Source: Gamsiella multidivaricata (lineage: Eukaryota > Mortierellomycota > Mortierellomycetes > Mortierellales > Mortierellaceae). Taken from it: a stretch of 28,412 nt of DNA. The stretch covers positions 1 to 28,412 of the forward strand of contig NW_026251869.1 of assembly GCF_025024155.1 (NCBI RefSeq), given 5' to 3'. Numbering within the stretch: the stretch's first letter is position 1; each line of letters begins with the position of its first letter. The notes beneath the pieces are model-generated. The model ran no database searches, was not told the DNA's origin, and was given only the letters and a program-made list of their open reading frames with translations. Shown here one piece after another: positions 1 through 11,622 of the stretch. The position numbers and the translations under genes were made by a program.

Positions 1-13
1 TCTTCGATCGTAG

Positions 14-121
14 GCTGGAGCTCCTGGCATGGCTCCCCCACCACCACCTCCGTCATCAGCGGCCCCTCCGCCTCCTCCTCCTTCTTCACAACCACCGCCA
101 CCTCCTCCACCCAGCTCCTAA
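14..121 (+). CDS. Last exon of a proline-rich protein (partial)
   Basis: The frame reads GAPGMAPPPPPPSSAA and continues with further runs of six or seven prolines, ending PPSS and TAA at 119-121. Immediately upstream in this frame is a TAG at 11-13 inside a CGATCGTAG context that looks like a 3' splice site, so the exon probably starts at 14 and the rest of the gene lies to the left of the window. A poly-proline C-terminus of this kind occurs in branch-point-binding protein (SF1/BBP) homologues, formins and WASP-family proteins. With only 35 residues visible the identity cannot be decided. Poly-proline tails usually bind profilin, WW or SH3 domains. Confidence 0.6.
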   Translation, partial: AGAPGMAPPPPPPSSAAPPPPPPSSQPPPPPPPSS

Positions 122-487
122 CTAATTAACGTATTAATTCGTCTTATTCCTGTTTGCGGGAGTGGTCGCGAATGAGAGAGCTGATATTTTTCTCTCTCTC
201 ATTGCAGCTTGGGTCCGTTGTACTCTCTTTCCTGACTAACCCGTAGTTCTTTTTGTCCTCTTATAGTCCTACAACCCAGAATTGCAATGCGAGTATGTTA
301 GAACGTTATATGTGTCAAAATGTAATATAAAACACCAGAGCGTTGAAACATCCCTTTCTATTCGTCTTTCGTGTTACTATAATCCCCGCTTCACTTTGGA
401 GGCCCTCGTGGAATTGTTTTTAAATGTCGAGAGCTTGAAGATGACTTCAATACTTGCTGGCTGGCAGTGATAGTGGTACTGGCGGCA
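122..487. other. 3' flank of the proline-rich gene, no gene seen
   Basis: This stretch is AT-rich just after the stop codon, as expected of a 3' UTR. It contains the first copy of a 24-bp repeat at 261-284. Short open frames here (for example around 282-470) have no recognisable domain or codon pattern, and I see no gene. Confidence 0.5.
261..284 (+). repeat. Left copy of 24-bp imperfect direct repeat
   Basis: This 24-bp stretch starts TTATAGTCCTACAAC and matches 1066-1089 at 22 of 24 positions in the same orientation. The two copies bracket the decayed zinc-ribbon fragment at 488-757. It may be a local duplication or the scar of an insertion. Confidence 0.6.
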
Positions 488-757
488 CTAGAATGGGAAG
501 TAGCTCGAGGAAAAGGCGCAGTTGGGCTCCATGAGGGTCAAGGCTCCCGCGATAGTGACAACAACAGTGACAGTGGTGTGCGAGTTCCGGGGTTTGATGA
601 CATATCCGCATTGGAGAGATGGGCAATCTGGATTGATGCATTCGACTGTGCCGTTGATGCTGACAATCTTGGCCTTGCCCTTTACGGCGCGGCGAAATCG
701 GGCTTGACGGCACGTTTTGGACGATCGATATCCACCGATCATACCAAGTACCTCCGC
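488..757 (-). pseudogene. Degraded Fanzor/TnpB-like C-terminal zinc-ribbon fragment
   Basis: The minus-strand frame begins after a TAA at about 757 and ends with TAG at 488-490. It reads GGYRSSKTC, then RQARFRRAVKGKAK, SINGTVECINPDCPS, GYVIKPRNSHTTV and ends ALTLMEPNCAF. This order resembles the C-terminus of OrfB/TnpB-like and eukaryotic Fanzor proteins: a YRTSKTC start of the ribbon, a second C-x(4)-C pair, then the RD-x-N-A-A motif that supplies the last RuvC aspartate. Here the second cysteine of the first knuckle seems deleted (SKTC runs straight into RQARF) and the expected RDSNAA reads RNSHTT, so the catalytic Asp is Asn. No N-terminal part is present. I read it as a dead remnant. The family call rests on remembered motif order only, and another zinc-ribbon protein is possible. 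Confidence 0.45.
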
Positions 758-1110
758 TTATGATCGATATCGATAAAGATGGGGAAAACTAGCCAGAAAA
801 CACATACTTTTGAGATCACTAGGTTTGGTATAATATTCATTCAAGTTGAGAGTTGGGAGGACTACCATCTCATTTTATTGCTGGCTGGCTTGCTGATCGG
901 CTAGTGTTGAAGTAGACCCCTCTGCAAGGTTTCCAGCCTTTGCTTCACAATTTCTAAAGGAACGAGAGTGCTTTTGTTTTGTTTAGTGACAAGGATGTAG
1001 GCAATATCCATGTGCCAGTCTTTTGTAGGCTAACGCTTTGTCGTGATAACGAAATGCTTTTTATTTTATAGCCCTACAACTCAGAATTGAGGACATGGAC
1101 GATAAATTAT
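758..1110. other. Intergenic stretch without a gene
   Basis: There is no supportable coding sequence here. It holds the second copy of the 24-bp direct repeat (1066-1089), and probably the 3' UTR of the minus-strand gene that stops at 1111. Confidence 0.5.
1066..1089 (+). repeat. Right copy of 24-bp imperfect direct repeat
   Basis: It starts TTATAGCCCTACAAC and differs from the copy at 261-284 at two positions. It lies 22 bp below the stop codon of the minus-strand MULE-domain gene. The two repeats are 805 bp apart, start to start. Confidence 0.6.
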
Positions 1111-3222
1111 CTATGATTCTTGCTTCAGCGGCAACTCTTCCTGCTTCGGACACAACTGCAGTTCCTGCTGCTGCTGCTGTTGACGCTGCTGTTGTTCCAA
1201 AAGCTCCTGCTGATGGTCATTTTCCTTCATGAATGCTTGGACTTGCTGTACAACGGCGTCGTTGCTGCCTTGGTCGGTCGAAGACTGCACGTTCGAAACA
1301 GTTTGAAGACTCTCCTCAAGCTGCAACAAGTCCTTGCCGCTTTGGTCCAAGACCCTCTGCACAATGCTCGGCGTCAATGGCTCGGACATGGGTACTGAAA
1401 TTGCAATCGTATCTCCCAGCAGGCTGGCTTCGACCTGATGTGTCTGTGCCGCAAGAGACTGGAGTGCAGCAGCATTGGAGGCTATGAGTAGCTGGACTCG
1501 CTCCTCATCCGTGTGTACATGAAGCTGCTGAGATGGTGATCCCTCGAGGCTGGAAATATGGTTCTTCGTGTCGATTAATCCATCACTACTATCATTGCTA
1601 GTGTTGCTGCTGACGGAGGCTGCAGACTGTGCGAGTTGATCTACAGTTGTGATCGTGCCGCTATCTTCAGCTTTGGTCCCGTCCGAAATCTCGTCCTGGT
1701 CCATGTTCTTCTTGTAATAGTGACTCCAGTATCGTACTTGCGCTTGCGTGATACCCAATCCTGGATTCTTCTCTTTTAAAGCGTCGTAGAGCTGGCGAGG
1801 CGGCATGTTCAGGTTACCCTTTACATAAGCCCGTACATGGTCGGGGCACTTGCGGTTGTCATACTTGGCGTGCTTCCTGTGACCATAGACGACTCGGACA
1901 TGATTCATGTTGTGGTAGAACGTCATAGTCAAATTGCCCTTGCATGGGAAGTAGGACTTGGTCGATGGACGGTTTCGCTTCCTGCTCTGCGTCTTCGGTG
2001 CAGGTGGTGCTCGTCGATCCTCTCGCTGCGAACATCCGTATATCTTGAGTCGTGTTTTTGATTGCGTCTCGTCGTTTGTCCTTGAGTGACTATAGGATAT
2101 ACGAACAAAATAAAAACAGATATGAGAGGACTACACTCATAGATATATTTTTAGTCTACGCCGTCGTAAGAACATCAGAATTGCGCAGACTTACGAGAAC
2201 CAGTAGCCCGTGGATTCATACACCTGAGCGGCGATCTGGGAACCACGTGTCTTCAACGTTTCTGGATCCATCTCGACAGATCCCTCCAGTCGTACCATCA
2301 CATCCAAATGGGACTCCTCCTGCGTATCCTCCAGTTCCCTCAGCCTGGCGCCAAATTCTTCCATCGAGATAGTCGGCTTTGTTGGGACTGTCGCCGGCTT
2401 TGTCACCTTCTTGGAGTTGATCCTGGACTTTTGACGACAGGCATTGCAGGACTTGAAGACTCGGTTGGTATTGGGGCAAGTGTAGTTATCGATTGGCAGG
2501 TTGCGACAGCAGCCCAGACAAAATATATCATCCGGGTTAAACCGCTTTGTCGAGGATGATAAAGACGATGTCGACGAGGAGGAAGAAGTAGTGGCCAAAG
2601 CTTTGGGCTTGGATACCGTCGACGTCGTTGCAGCCGGTACCGGTGTAGGGGTTACTGTGCTGATTGTGGATAGAGTAGACGACGAGAGCGTTGTTGAAGC
2701 CGGGCTGGTCGCAATTACTGGGATAGGTTCTGCATTAGGGATTGGGGCCACAGAAGTCAGTGCTGAGAGGGAAGCAGTTGCCGAAGTCGAGGTTGCAGCA
2801 GAGACTGCGGTGTGAGCTCCGAGCGAACTGAGAGGTGAAGACGTTATGGTCGAAGGAAGGAGCCGCTGCAGGACTTCAGGTGGCACTGTATTTGCAAGCT
2901 GGGCCACGACAGCAGCTACAGCAGCCGTAGCCGATACAGCACCTGTTGTTGCTATTGTTGATATCGCTGTTGTAGCTGTTGACACTGGTGTTGACACTCC
3001 TGCTGTGGGCTCTGAAGTAGTGGTGCTATTCTGGTTGGCTGCAGCTGCAGCAGCTGCAGCTTCAGTCGCCTGCTGGTGGGTCAAGGCAGCCTGGATGAGG
3101 AATGCCTGAACAGCCGGGTCATTGGAATCGAGCACCGAAGCAAGGGTGGGGACTTCAGGAAGCGAGTTCAGGGCAGGGACAGCAGACGCTGGGGTGGCCG
3201 AATCAGAAGCTGGGGGCAACAT
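1111..3222 (-). CDS. Nuclear protein with MULE/FAR1-type DNA-binding domain, no transposase core
   Basis: There are two exons, 3222-2195 and 2089-1111, joined by a 105-nt intron (GTAAGT donor, CTATAG acceptor). The junction codon is TC|T, giving 668 aa. The N-terminal third is Ala/Ser/Thr-rich and low in complexity. Around residues 230-265 lies a Cys cluster (FCLGCCRNLPIDNYTC, then CNACRQK) of a type often fused to fungal transposon proteins. After the intron comes a C-x29-C-x20-H-x2-H arrangement (CSQRED, YFPCKGNLTM, GHRKHAKY), matching a WRKY-GCM1/FAR1 zinc cluster. It is followed by a region (CPDHVRAYVKGNLNMPPRQLY to ITQAQVRYWSHYYKK) like the N-terminal part of fungal MULE transposases. 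The DDE core that should follow is absent; the protein ends in a Q-rich tail. I infer a domesticated transcription regulator. The domain call is from memory of the families. Confidence 0.72.
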
Positions 3223-3426
3223 GAAGGCTTGATCCGATCAAATAATAAATGCGTTCAGGAATGGCGAGATCGTCGGTCTGCTGCAGAAAGGGTGGAGGGA
3301 AGACGAGAAGGATGCAAACGTAACAGCGAACACAAACAAAGAAGGGGTCTTTTGCTGCCCTTCGTTAATGAAACACAAGTAGGCGAAATATACATTTTAT
3401 TGAGGTATTGCAAAAAAAAAGAAGCT

Positions 3427-5138
3427 TCAGGAAATAAAAACCTTCTTCATCTGCGTGCTATCAAAGACTTCGCCTGTTCGTGGGCATGTAATTTTGCCAT
3501 TGTGGAGGCTCGCCATCTCGCTCAGCGCCTATCCAAAAAGCAATTGATATTGATGGTTAGAGTGTTACTACTGTACATTCTGTTCGTATCATCATATTCA
3601 TGAAAATATTCTGAACAGGTCCCCTTACATTATAAGAGTAGACATATCCGTTGGGGAGCGCCATGGGTAAATTGTCTTCGTTCATTATCTGACCGCTGAT
3701 CCTGCACACAATCGAGGAATTAAAATGATGGCTCAGCGGGAGATCCGCCGCAAGTGCACCTAGAGTCTCTGGATCGCACACCGGGCAGTTAAAGTTCCGA
3801 TTATCCGGTTGATAGCACATCGGCGTCTTCAGAGCAGACAAGCCCGCCTGCAAAGTAACATTCAGAAGCGGCTCAGGCGTAAAAAACTGAAGCGCAAAAT
3901 TGTTGGATCGAAATTGGGCAACCAGATCGTTCCATCGCGACTTGTCGTACAGTCGCTTGTAAGGATGACACTTTGTCTCTGGCGGGAAGGCAAGGAGAGC
4001 CATCACATGGTTGATTTCCTTGATGTGTGTTTCCTGCCAGGGAGTGAGGTATTTCTTCGCATAGGCAATGGCTTCCTGAGATCGCCGCTCCCTCGCCAAT
4101 TCGATGAACTCTTGCTCTCGTAAACTGAATTCCAGTGTACTCTACATAAACAGGTGAAGGGCGTATGGGAGATTAGCATAGCATCACGAACATCTCACGT
4201 AGGTTATTCCGAATAAATGCGCATGCTGCGTTACTTTGATCTTCTTAAGGCTAGAGTTGTTATCCTTGCACCATTGTAAGCACTCTGTGCAGCTCTGGCG
4301 CGTTAACGCCTGCTCGACTTTGGCTGACTGTGCAAACAGCTCTATGTCCACCAAGTCCTATAAGTCATAAGGTGCGAGTCGAAATTAGTGTCAGCAATGC
4401 CGCCTCAGTCCCTCAGGGATCAAAATGAAATGAGCTTCTGAGTATTCTTCCGTACCTCGATATGCTCGCTCTTGGCCAAGAGTGATGCTGTCTCTTTGAA
4501 ACCATCTCGCAGCATATAGTCAATCACAATGCGGTTCAGTCGGACCCTGCTCCACCTTGAAAAGTCATCAGAATCCAAGGTCGCGATCGTCGTGAAGTCC
4601 TGGAGGTGCTGTAATCGCACTTTTGTCCGTTGCGAGTATAGGGCTTCATCGGCGCGCGTGTCTTTGAGCTAGACACACAGCAGTTCAGCAAAGCATCAAC
4701 GGCAGATTAGTAAGCGCCTCAAAACGGAAATGCAAGGGCAAGAGAAATGGATAAAAAGATCAAATACGATATCGTACTTTTCGCTTTAGAGTACTAAGGC
4801 GGTTTACAATAGCCTCTAGGGCAACCTCGACTTGCTTGGAATCCATGCTGCCTTGTACCGACTTTTTAGATATCTCCGATACCTTGTCCGTCAAGTTGGC
4901 GATCTCTTTCTCAATGTGCTTTTGCGAGGTCCTGAGCGAGGACCTGAGCTTTTCCACCGGAATCTGGAAGGCGAGACAATCATAGTAAGTAAGAAGGTAC
5001 GGTAGAGTCAATCCGTCAATACGTTGTGATGCAAGAGATATTCAAGTCAATGGGCGTAGTCTGAAAAAGGTGCTTCAGTCTGACCTTAACAAAAGGATGC
5101 TCCAATGAGAGCAGTTGGTCATGGTTTATTTTGTTCAT
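3427..5138 (-). CDS. FYV10: GID/CTLH E3 ubiquitin ligase subunit Fyv10/Gid9 (MAEA homologue)
   Basis: There are six exons: 5138-5085, 4963-4778, 4668-4456, 4357-4235, 4141-3629 and 3528-3427. Total coding is 1,191 nt, or 396 aa, about the family length. An N-terminal coiled segment (VEKLRSSLRTSQKHIEKEI) is followed by a LisH motif at about residues 121-151, CTLH/CRA from about 152 (CTECLQWCKDNNSSLKKIK, LEFSLREQEFIELAR, HVMALLAFPP) and a C-terminal RING-like Gid domain (CPVC, VCRISGQIMNEDN, LPNGYVYSYN, then ITCPRTGEVFD). In yeast this subunit pairs with Gid2 in the ligase that degrades gluconeogenic enzymes when glucose returns; here that role is inferred by homology. All introns are GT-AG; the first donor (GTCAGA) is weak. 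The frame stays open above 5138, but that ATG fits the usual short leader before the coiled coil. Confidence 0.93.
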
Positions 5139-5335
5139 ATTGTTAACACTTTCAAGGTGGAGAGTGAATGTCTTGTACGCCCGATGATCTGCTGGAGGGA
5201 TGAAATGCAGAGAAGGGTGGAAGCATGCAAGGCGAAAGGAAGGGGCACATCTGCAGAGAGTTGGAAGGTGGTCTTCTGGCCACATGTGACTAGCATTGGC
5301 CTCCTTGAGCAAATGTGGTGTACGCTTTATTAGGT

Positions 5336-8300
5336 CTACAGCTTCAACCGTGCTACATCCTCTGGATGAAAGTCAGTCCTATTTTATAACAGCACAAAGA
5401 CGGTTAGAGCGAGGTCTCGAGGGTATCTTCTGCAATTGAACGTAATCCGAGCGCCTTTACCTGGAATTCAAAACACGTCGGACCTCCGCGTCTGTGAGAC
5501 GCCAAGTGATAGCACCTGAATTGTTGCCCCAGATCTCGTACAAGTCCTCGAGTTCTTCCAGATCCAAAAGCATCGCCATTTGGTTCAGCCGCGTCAATTT
5601 TTCTCTGACGGGGAACGACGTCAGTGATACCAAGTAGAACCCCACAGCGCGAAGATCTTTGTCGAACCGGATGGCGCCCATCTTGTTGAACTTGGTCTGG
5701 AAGATAATCTTTTCCCACGTCTTGGTCAAGCTGGTAACCGCATTGGCAATCACCTGGTTATAGTTGTCCTCCGTCAATGTGAGCTATGAAAAAGTGAATG
5801 AAATATACATTAAAATATGGGCCAAAAGATTCATATATCAATCCCCAATGGGAGTATTGGCTGGCTTACCTTGAATGGCTCAATTAGAGTATCAAAACCT
5901 GACATAAAACGATGCACAAAGCTGTTGAGCGCCTCCTGTTCTGCGTACTCTTCGTCCGTTACAACATATTTAATTTCCTTGTAAGAATCCTGCAAAAGTG
6001 GTCGTAGACGAGGTTTCAGTGTCCTTTCAAACAACTCCTCGATTCCCAGATTCAAGATCTGTTTGAACTTGCTTGATGACCCTGTCAAGCCAGATAACAC
6101 TGCCTTGGCTTTGGCAAGCGTGTGTTCTGAGAGAGAGGTGAATGTTGAGGCGGACTCTTGCTCGATCTCAGCCGTCAGCTTCTCCAGGTAATCAACACTG
6201 ACATTGATGTTGTTGAGAAGCAGCTATCTCGAGAAGGCGAGACAGTTGGTCAGAAAAGCGCGTCAGATCATCCATAGCCTATCAGAGCAAATTATAAATC
6301 GCGTACTCTTATACTCACCATGTATTGAAACCGTGCCTCTTTAGTGTCTCCGCTTGAAAAAACGCCGGCCATATTCTTCTGGAAGACAGAGATATAGTCC
6401 ATCTCCAGTGTGCTCTTGATAAAATTGATCATGGCACCCATACATTCCACATTCGAAGTGTAGACCGCCCGCGAAATGGTCTTCTTGAGAATATAAAACA
6501 CGTCGTCCACACAGCTCGAAGTTTTGCTGCCAAAGTCGTCCTCACTGATCTTCATCGCCTTGTCGACACTACGGCGCAAGAAGAACTCCTCAATAGCCAG
6601 GTAATAGTCGATAATCTCCTCGACCTTGCGCGATAGACCGCTGACGCGCAGTAGACCTGATTCGCTGTACAAATTTCTTGGCTTATCCACGAGTGAATCG
6701 CCAACTTGATGTCCTTGCTCCAGATGCTCAATTTCCAGCTAGTTTGGTGGCCGTAGTAAGAAAATATATAATTTAGTAGCATGAGCAAGACGGTGTTATC
6801 ATTGCCACTCTAGTTGAGAATAGGATACATACCTTGGCCCTAGATTCCAGGAAGCGGTTGTAGAGGTGTGCACGCTGTGAGATCAAGACCATCTCATTCA
6901 AATTAATATCCAGTTCGCGTGGATCGATCACTTCTGGAACAGCCGCCTGTTGAGAACCGGACATGCCCGGCTGTGGCGTGAGACTCCTAATGGACCCTGC
7001 TGGTGCGATTAGATTCCGTTTGGGATCCCTGAACGACTTGATTTCTCCGACCTATTAGCTCAAGAGAGTACCAGTTGTGGTTTCCATATGATGTATTCTG
7101 ACTTTCATGTAACAAAAGAACCTCGAAAAGATGGAGCACCCCCCGCAGACATACCTTTCTGCTGATCTCGCGTTCTTCCTCAAATGCTTCCAAGATCTTT
7201 CGACTGCGAATATCGCTCTCTTCCTGAAGTCTTTGAATGACGCGGAGCATTTTTCCTGGGCCGTAATACTTCTCTACCACCGGTTGATGCTGGTCGACGA
7301 TAATTGCAATGGATTCAAATAGTCTAATCAAAGTATCGGCATAGAACGTTGGCGATTTGGCTAGAGATCGAAGCGCACCCATTAATTGCCGATCATACTT
7401 CAAAGTCATAGAGTAAAGGCAAACACTTGTCGATTGCACCAATACTTACGTGGTCCAACCAATGAAGCCTGCGCCTTTCCCGAGACGATCGCACAGACAA
7501 ATTTGGAATACTTGTCCAGTCCAACCTGCTCTTCTCCCAGTAGAGGAAAAAGCTTGAAGTATCGTGTGATGTCCTCCTCAGACTGCCTCTGTACCGCGTT
7601 TTCGAATTCTGTTGAAATAATATCCAAAAGCTTAGCCTTGGCATTCTCCAGGATCACCGTTGGGTATTCAGGGTTCGACGCAGAGGGCTATGGGGATAGC
7701 GTAGACCATAGAGGCGTTCAGCTTCTCGAGCCGTTGCTTTCCAAACGCGTGATATATCGATAATCTATCGCGCTACAAGGCCCTTACCACCGATATCTCT
7801 GCGAATGACCCTTCAAGGATATTTTTGTCAAACCCGAGTGCTTTGTGCATGTGTCTTGCTGCATCCTCATGATCTGATAACTCCATTGCTCGTAGGATTC
7901 CAGAGATACAGAATTTGAGTTCCTGGACATCCTCCACATGTTTGATCGCCATTTGTACGCGCGACTGCTCCAGGTCAAGTTGCCTGACCTTGACGCTGAT
8001 ACTCTCTGCCAGTCCAGATGTGTCGCTGATGATCTTGACCAGGGACTTTGATTCTTGTTGAAGACTACCCAGCTGTGGCCTAAGTTATCGTTGACGATGT
8101 CGCGGTGGGGTTGAAAGTGTGAGCAGCGTGTTCTCTTTGTGAAGGGACTAACTTCCGAGTTGTTAACCCTAGTGTCGCCTCAATTCGCCGCTGTCCTCCG
8201 ATTGAACCTACTCCAACACTTCCAGTTTGTCAAGGCTCGCCTCCAAGTCCTCGCGTTCAGACAGCAGTTCATCCAAGTCCGCGTCAACCTTGGTCTCTTC

Positions 8301-8471
8301 TAATTCCAATTGTCGTAGGCATTCTTGGATGTCAGTCAAGTTCGTTAAGGACTTGATGTACTCGAGACTCGGAATGGCTAATGAGTGTCCCTCCTTTTCC
8401 TGTGCGTTAGATTTGGTGATTCCGAGGTCCCTGGATGTGAGTGGCGGTATCTCCTGCGCCGTGGGTACCAT
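5336..8471 (-). CDS. COG4: Conserved oligomeric Golgi complex subunit 4
   Basis: There are nine exons: 8471-8212, 8079-7788, 7687-7450, 7360-7155, 7051-6833, 6738-6319, 6223-5870, 5783-5461 and 5378-5336. They sum to 2,355 nt, or 784 aa, close to animal COG4. Recognisable blocks run in order: the N-terminal coiled coil (SLTNLTDIQECLRQLELEE), VKVRQLDLEQSRVQMAI, the ALTRLFE-like TLIRLFESIAIIV with YYGPGKMLRVIQRLQEE, IDPRELDINL, the VDDVFYILKKTISRA block and the C-terminal FNKMGAIRFDKDLRAV to NNSGAITWRLTDAEVRRVL, ending DFHPEDVARLKL. COG4 belongs to lobe A of the COG tether, which captures retrograde vesicles at the Golgi and binds SNAREs. The gene follows FYV10 on the same strand with about 200 bp between its stop and that start codon. 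The internal exon at 6223 uses acceptor GAGATAG; the alternative upstream AG would break the frame. Confidence 0.95.
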
Positions 8472-8671
8472 GTTGAAGCGATTTGAAGAACAGGGTCAGA
8501 AGGTGAAGGGATGATGAAGCCGTTCATCTATCTCGCATAACATTTTCTGTGTGACACGTATCATACCATAAGGTGATGCTCGTGAACAAACTCATATTAT
8601 CAGCAGGACATGCCGTGCTTTTGTTAAAACGTATGTTAAATGATGTGTTTTATTGCAAGCTATTACTTCTA

Positions 8672-9466
<795 letters not shown>

Positions 9467-9554
9467 CGTTTGTTTTCGTGGAGCTTATAGAGAATGGAGG
9501 AAAGCTGTTGAAAGTAGGGATCTTTATTTTGCTTGATTGTGGTAAAAATTATGC

Positions 9555-11510
9555 TCAGAGGCGCGTCAGGGTCATAACGCCCTCAACGTGCCTTGTCTGA
9601 GGAAAGAGATCAAATCCACGAATGGCTTCAACCTTGTATCCAGCGAGTCCCTTGGCTGCACAGCGATCCAACAATCCTTGCAGATCCCTAGCCTGTGTCT
9701 GCACATTACAGCTCACGTACACGACACGGGCAGGCCGGAAGTCCACCATCTGGTCCAGGAACTCGTCAGAGCAGCCCTTTCTTGGTGGATCGATAATAAG
9801 GGCTGTCTCGGAGGAAGGGAAGTCAATGTGTGCAAAAATCTTGTCCGCATCATCCAGATGAAAGGCCGCTGTCTTCGTCGATAATTTGTTCAGGACAAGG
9901 TTGTTGGTGGCGCAAGAGATAGAGGCGGCCGAAATCTCAACACCCAGCACTTTCTTGAAACCCTCGTGGCAGGTTATGCCAAACAATCCTGAGCCGCAGT
10001 ATGCATCAACGAGATATTGGATTTCATGGTTGAGTTCTGTCGAAGGTTTCGATAAGGAAGGCTCTGCCAGTGCTGATGGTGAAGGCGAAGATCCTGAAAG
10101 TGGAAGATGTAGCTGCTGCTTGACATAGCCGATCAAAGACGGTAAGATAGCATTGTTGTTCTGGAAGAATGAACCTGCTGGATAGTCGAAGCGGAACTTG
10201 CCGACCCACTCTGTGATGTTTGCCTTGTGATCTGTGATGCAGACCTTAGTAGTCTTGGGAGGGTCCTCTGATTCCGTTCCAGGTACAACGGGATTGCTCT
10301 CACGGAGAAGCATGGTAGCGCCCTTCTTGTATGAAGCAATATTCCTAGAGTTATCAATGGGCGCAGTAAGGTGCAGGTTAGATGTTGTCTCTCAATCATT
10401 CCATGTTGAGCGATCCTGAATAATGAATAGTAATCAATTCCGTACTTTTTCACCTCCGCTCTCATGATCTTCATGCCTTCGTTGATGATGGGTGTAGCGA
10501 TCGGGCAATCCTCAATGTCCAGGATTCTTCGCTTTCCAGCCTGCAGAAACCCAATTGGGACATCCTGGTTTGCATCTGCGACTCGATGCTTCGGGTTCGG
10601 TACTTCGAAATGAGGTGTGATTTTTGTGCGATATTGGGACTGGAGAGGCGACTGAGAAACCGGATCGACAGCTGGAAGAGAAGCAAAGTACTTTTCTGTA
10701 AAACAATTGAGTGTCAGATTGGACGCTATCTAGAGCAACAAACGGCGTGAACAGGTGTCATACTCAGGCACTTACCGGCATAGTTCTTAAAAGCGTTCTC
10801 GACGACTTTGCGCTTGAACTGCATCTGATCAGCGTAGGATATGTGCTGCAATTGGCATCCAGCGCAGGTTCCAAAATACTTGCAGAGCACATCCTTTTGA
10901 GCGATCCTGTTCTCTGCCGGCTGAATGACCTCAACCAGATCCGCATGCGAATAACCCCTGCAATCATTTCCAGATGTGAAACCATATTAGCGCACTTTTC
11001 CTTTGGTCGAGTCAAAGTTCACTGCAGATCGAGACTAAGTAGCACGTACCAGTTATGTCGGTAAACCCTTGCCTTGACCTTCTCTCCTCGGATCACAAAT
11101 GGCACTACCACCACCCATCCATCTCCACGTTCTGGTAAGAGGGCCAAGCCCTCCCCAGACTGAGCCAGGCTACCAATTGTAACCTCAAGCTCTTCGAAGT
11201 TTTGGAAGGGCGGGGGTGTCCTTGCATCCCAGTCCCAATGGTTGTGTCCTCGCAGCTCGACAATATCATGCATCAAGACCTCGTCGATGTCCTTCTTGCT
11301 CAGTTTCTTGACCTTTTTGGATCTCTTCGTTGTAGGTGCAACTGAGTCCTGGGCGGTAATGATAGCAGGCTGAGCAGCGGGAATCGCGACGCTGCTGCTT
11401 GCAGCGGTAGGTGAGGAGACTGCTTCGGACATGTGTTTGGATAAAAAGAAAGGCTGTTTTCTGAATGAGTGTAAGGTAGGAAAGAAGGATCGGCTGAACT
11501 GATGGAGCAT
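9555..11510 (-). CDS. TRM2: tRNA (uracil-5-)-methyltransferase, TRM2/TRMT2 family
   Basis: There are four exons, 11510-11050, 10957-10776, 10695-10446 and 10344-9555. Counting from the ATG at 11432 gives 534 aa; an upstream in-frame ATG at 11510 adds 26 residues. In the 534-aa numbering, a TRAM-like segment (FEELEVTIGSLAQSGEGLAL) is followed by a Cys cluster (LCKYFGTCAGCQLQHI), the KKGATMLLRES strand, SAM motif I DAYCGSGLFGI (from residue 385), DPPRKG (457), the nucleophile Cys484 in VYVSCN and the base Glu526 in HVEGVMTL. The enzyme makes 5-methyluridine at position 54 of the tRNA T-loop using S-adenosylmethionine. A low-complexity Ser/Pro insert (LSGSSPSPSALAEPSLSKP) sits just before motif I. 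The stop codon is 88 bp from the HSBP1 start. Confidence 0.93.
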
Positions 11511-11622
11511 CAAGTAGAAAGAGATCAGGGAAGGTCTAGAGGTTAAGCTGGGCAATGAATTATTAGCCCAAGCTCGGTCTTTTATTTTTTATTGTAAACA
11601 AGGGCCAGGCGTGACGGGCAGA

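Noticed and set aside
2501..3109. Plus-strand Val/Ala/Glu-rich ORFs
   Set aside because: They are antisense to the low-complexity Ser/Thr/Ala exon of the MULE-domain gene.
6224..6318. Apparent frameshift in COG4 around the seventh exon
   Set aside because: It is resolved by choosing the GAGATAG acceptor. The frame then continues as LLLNNINVSVDYLEKL, matching the family.
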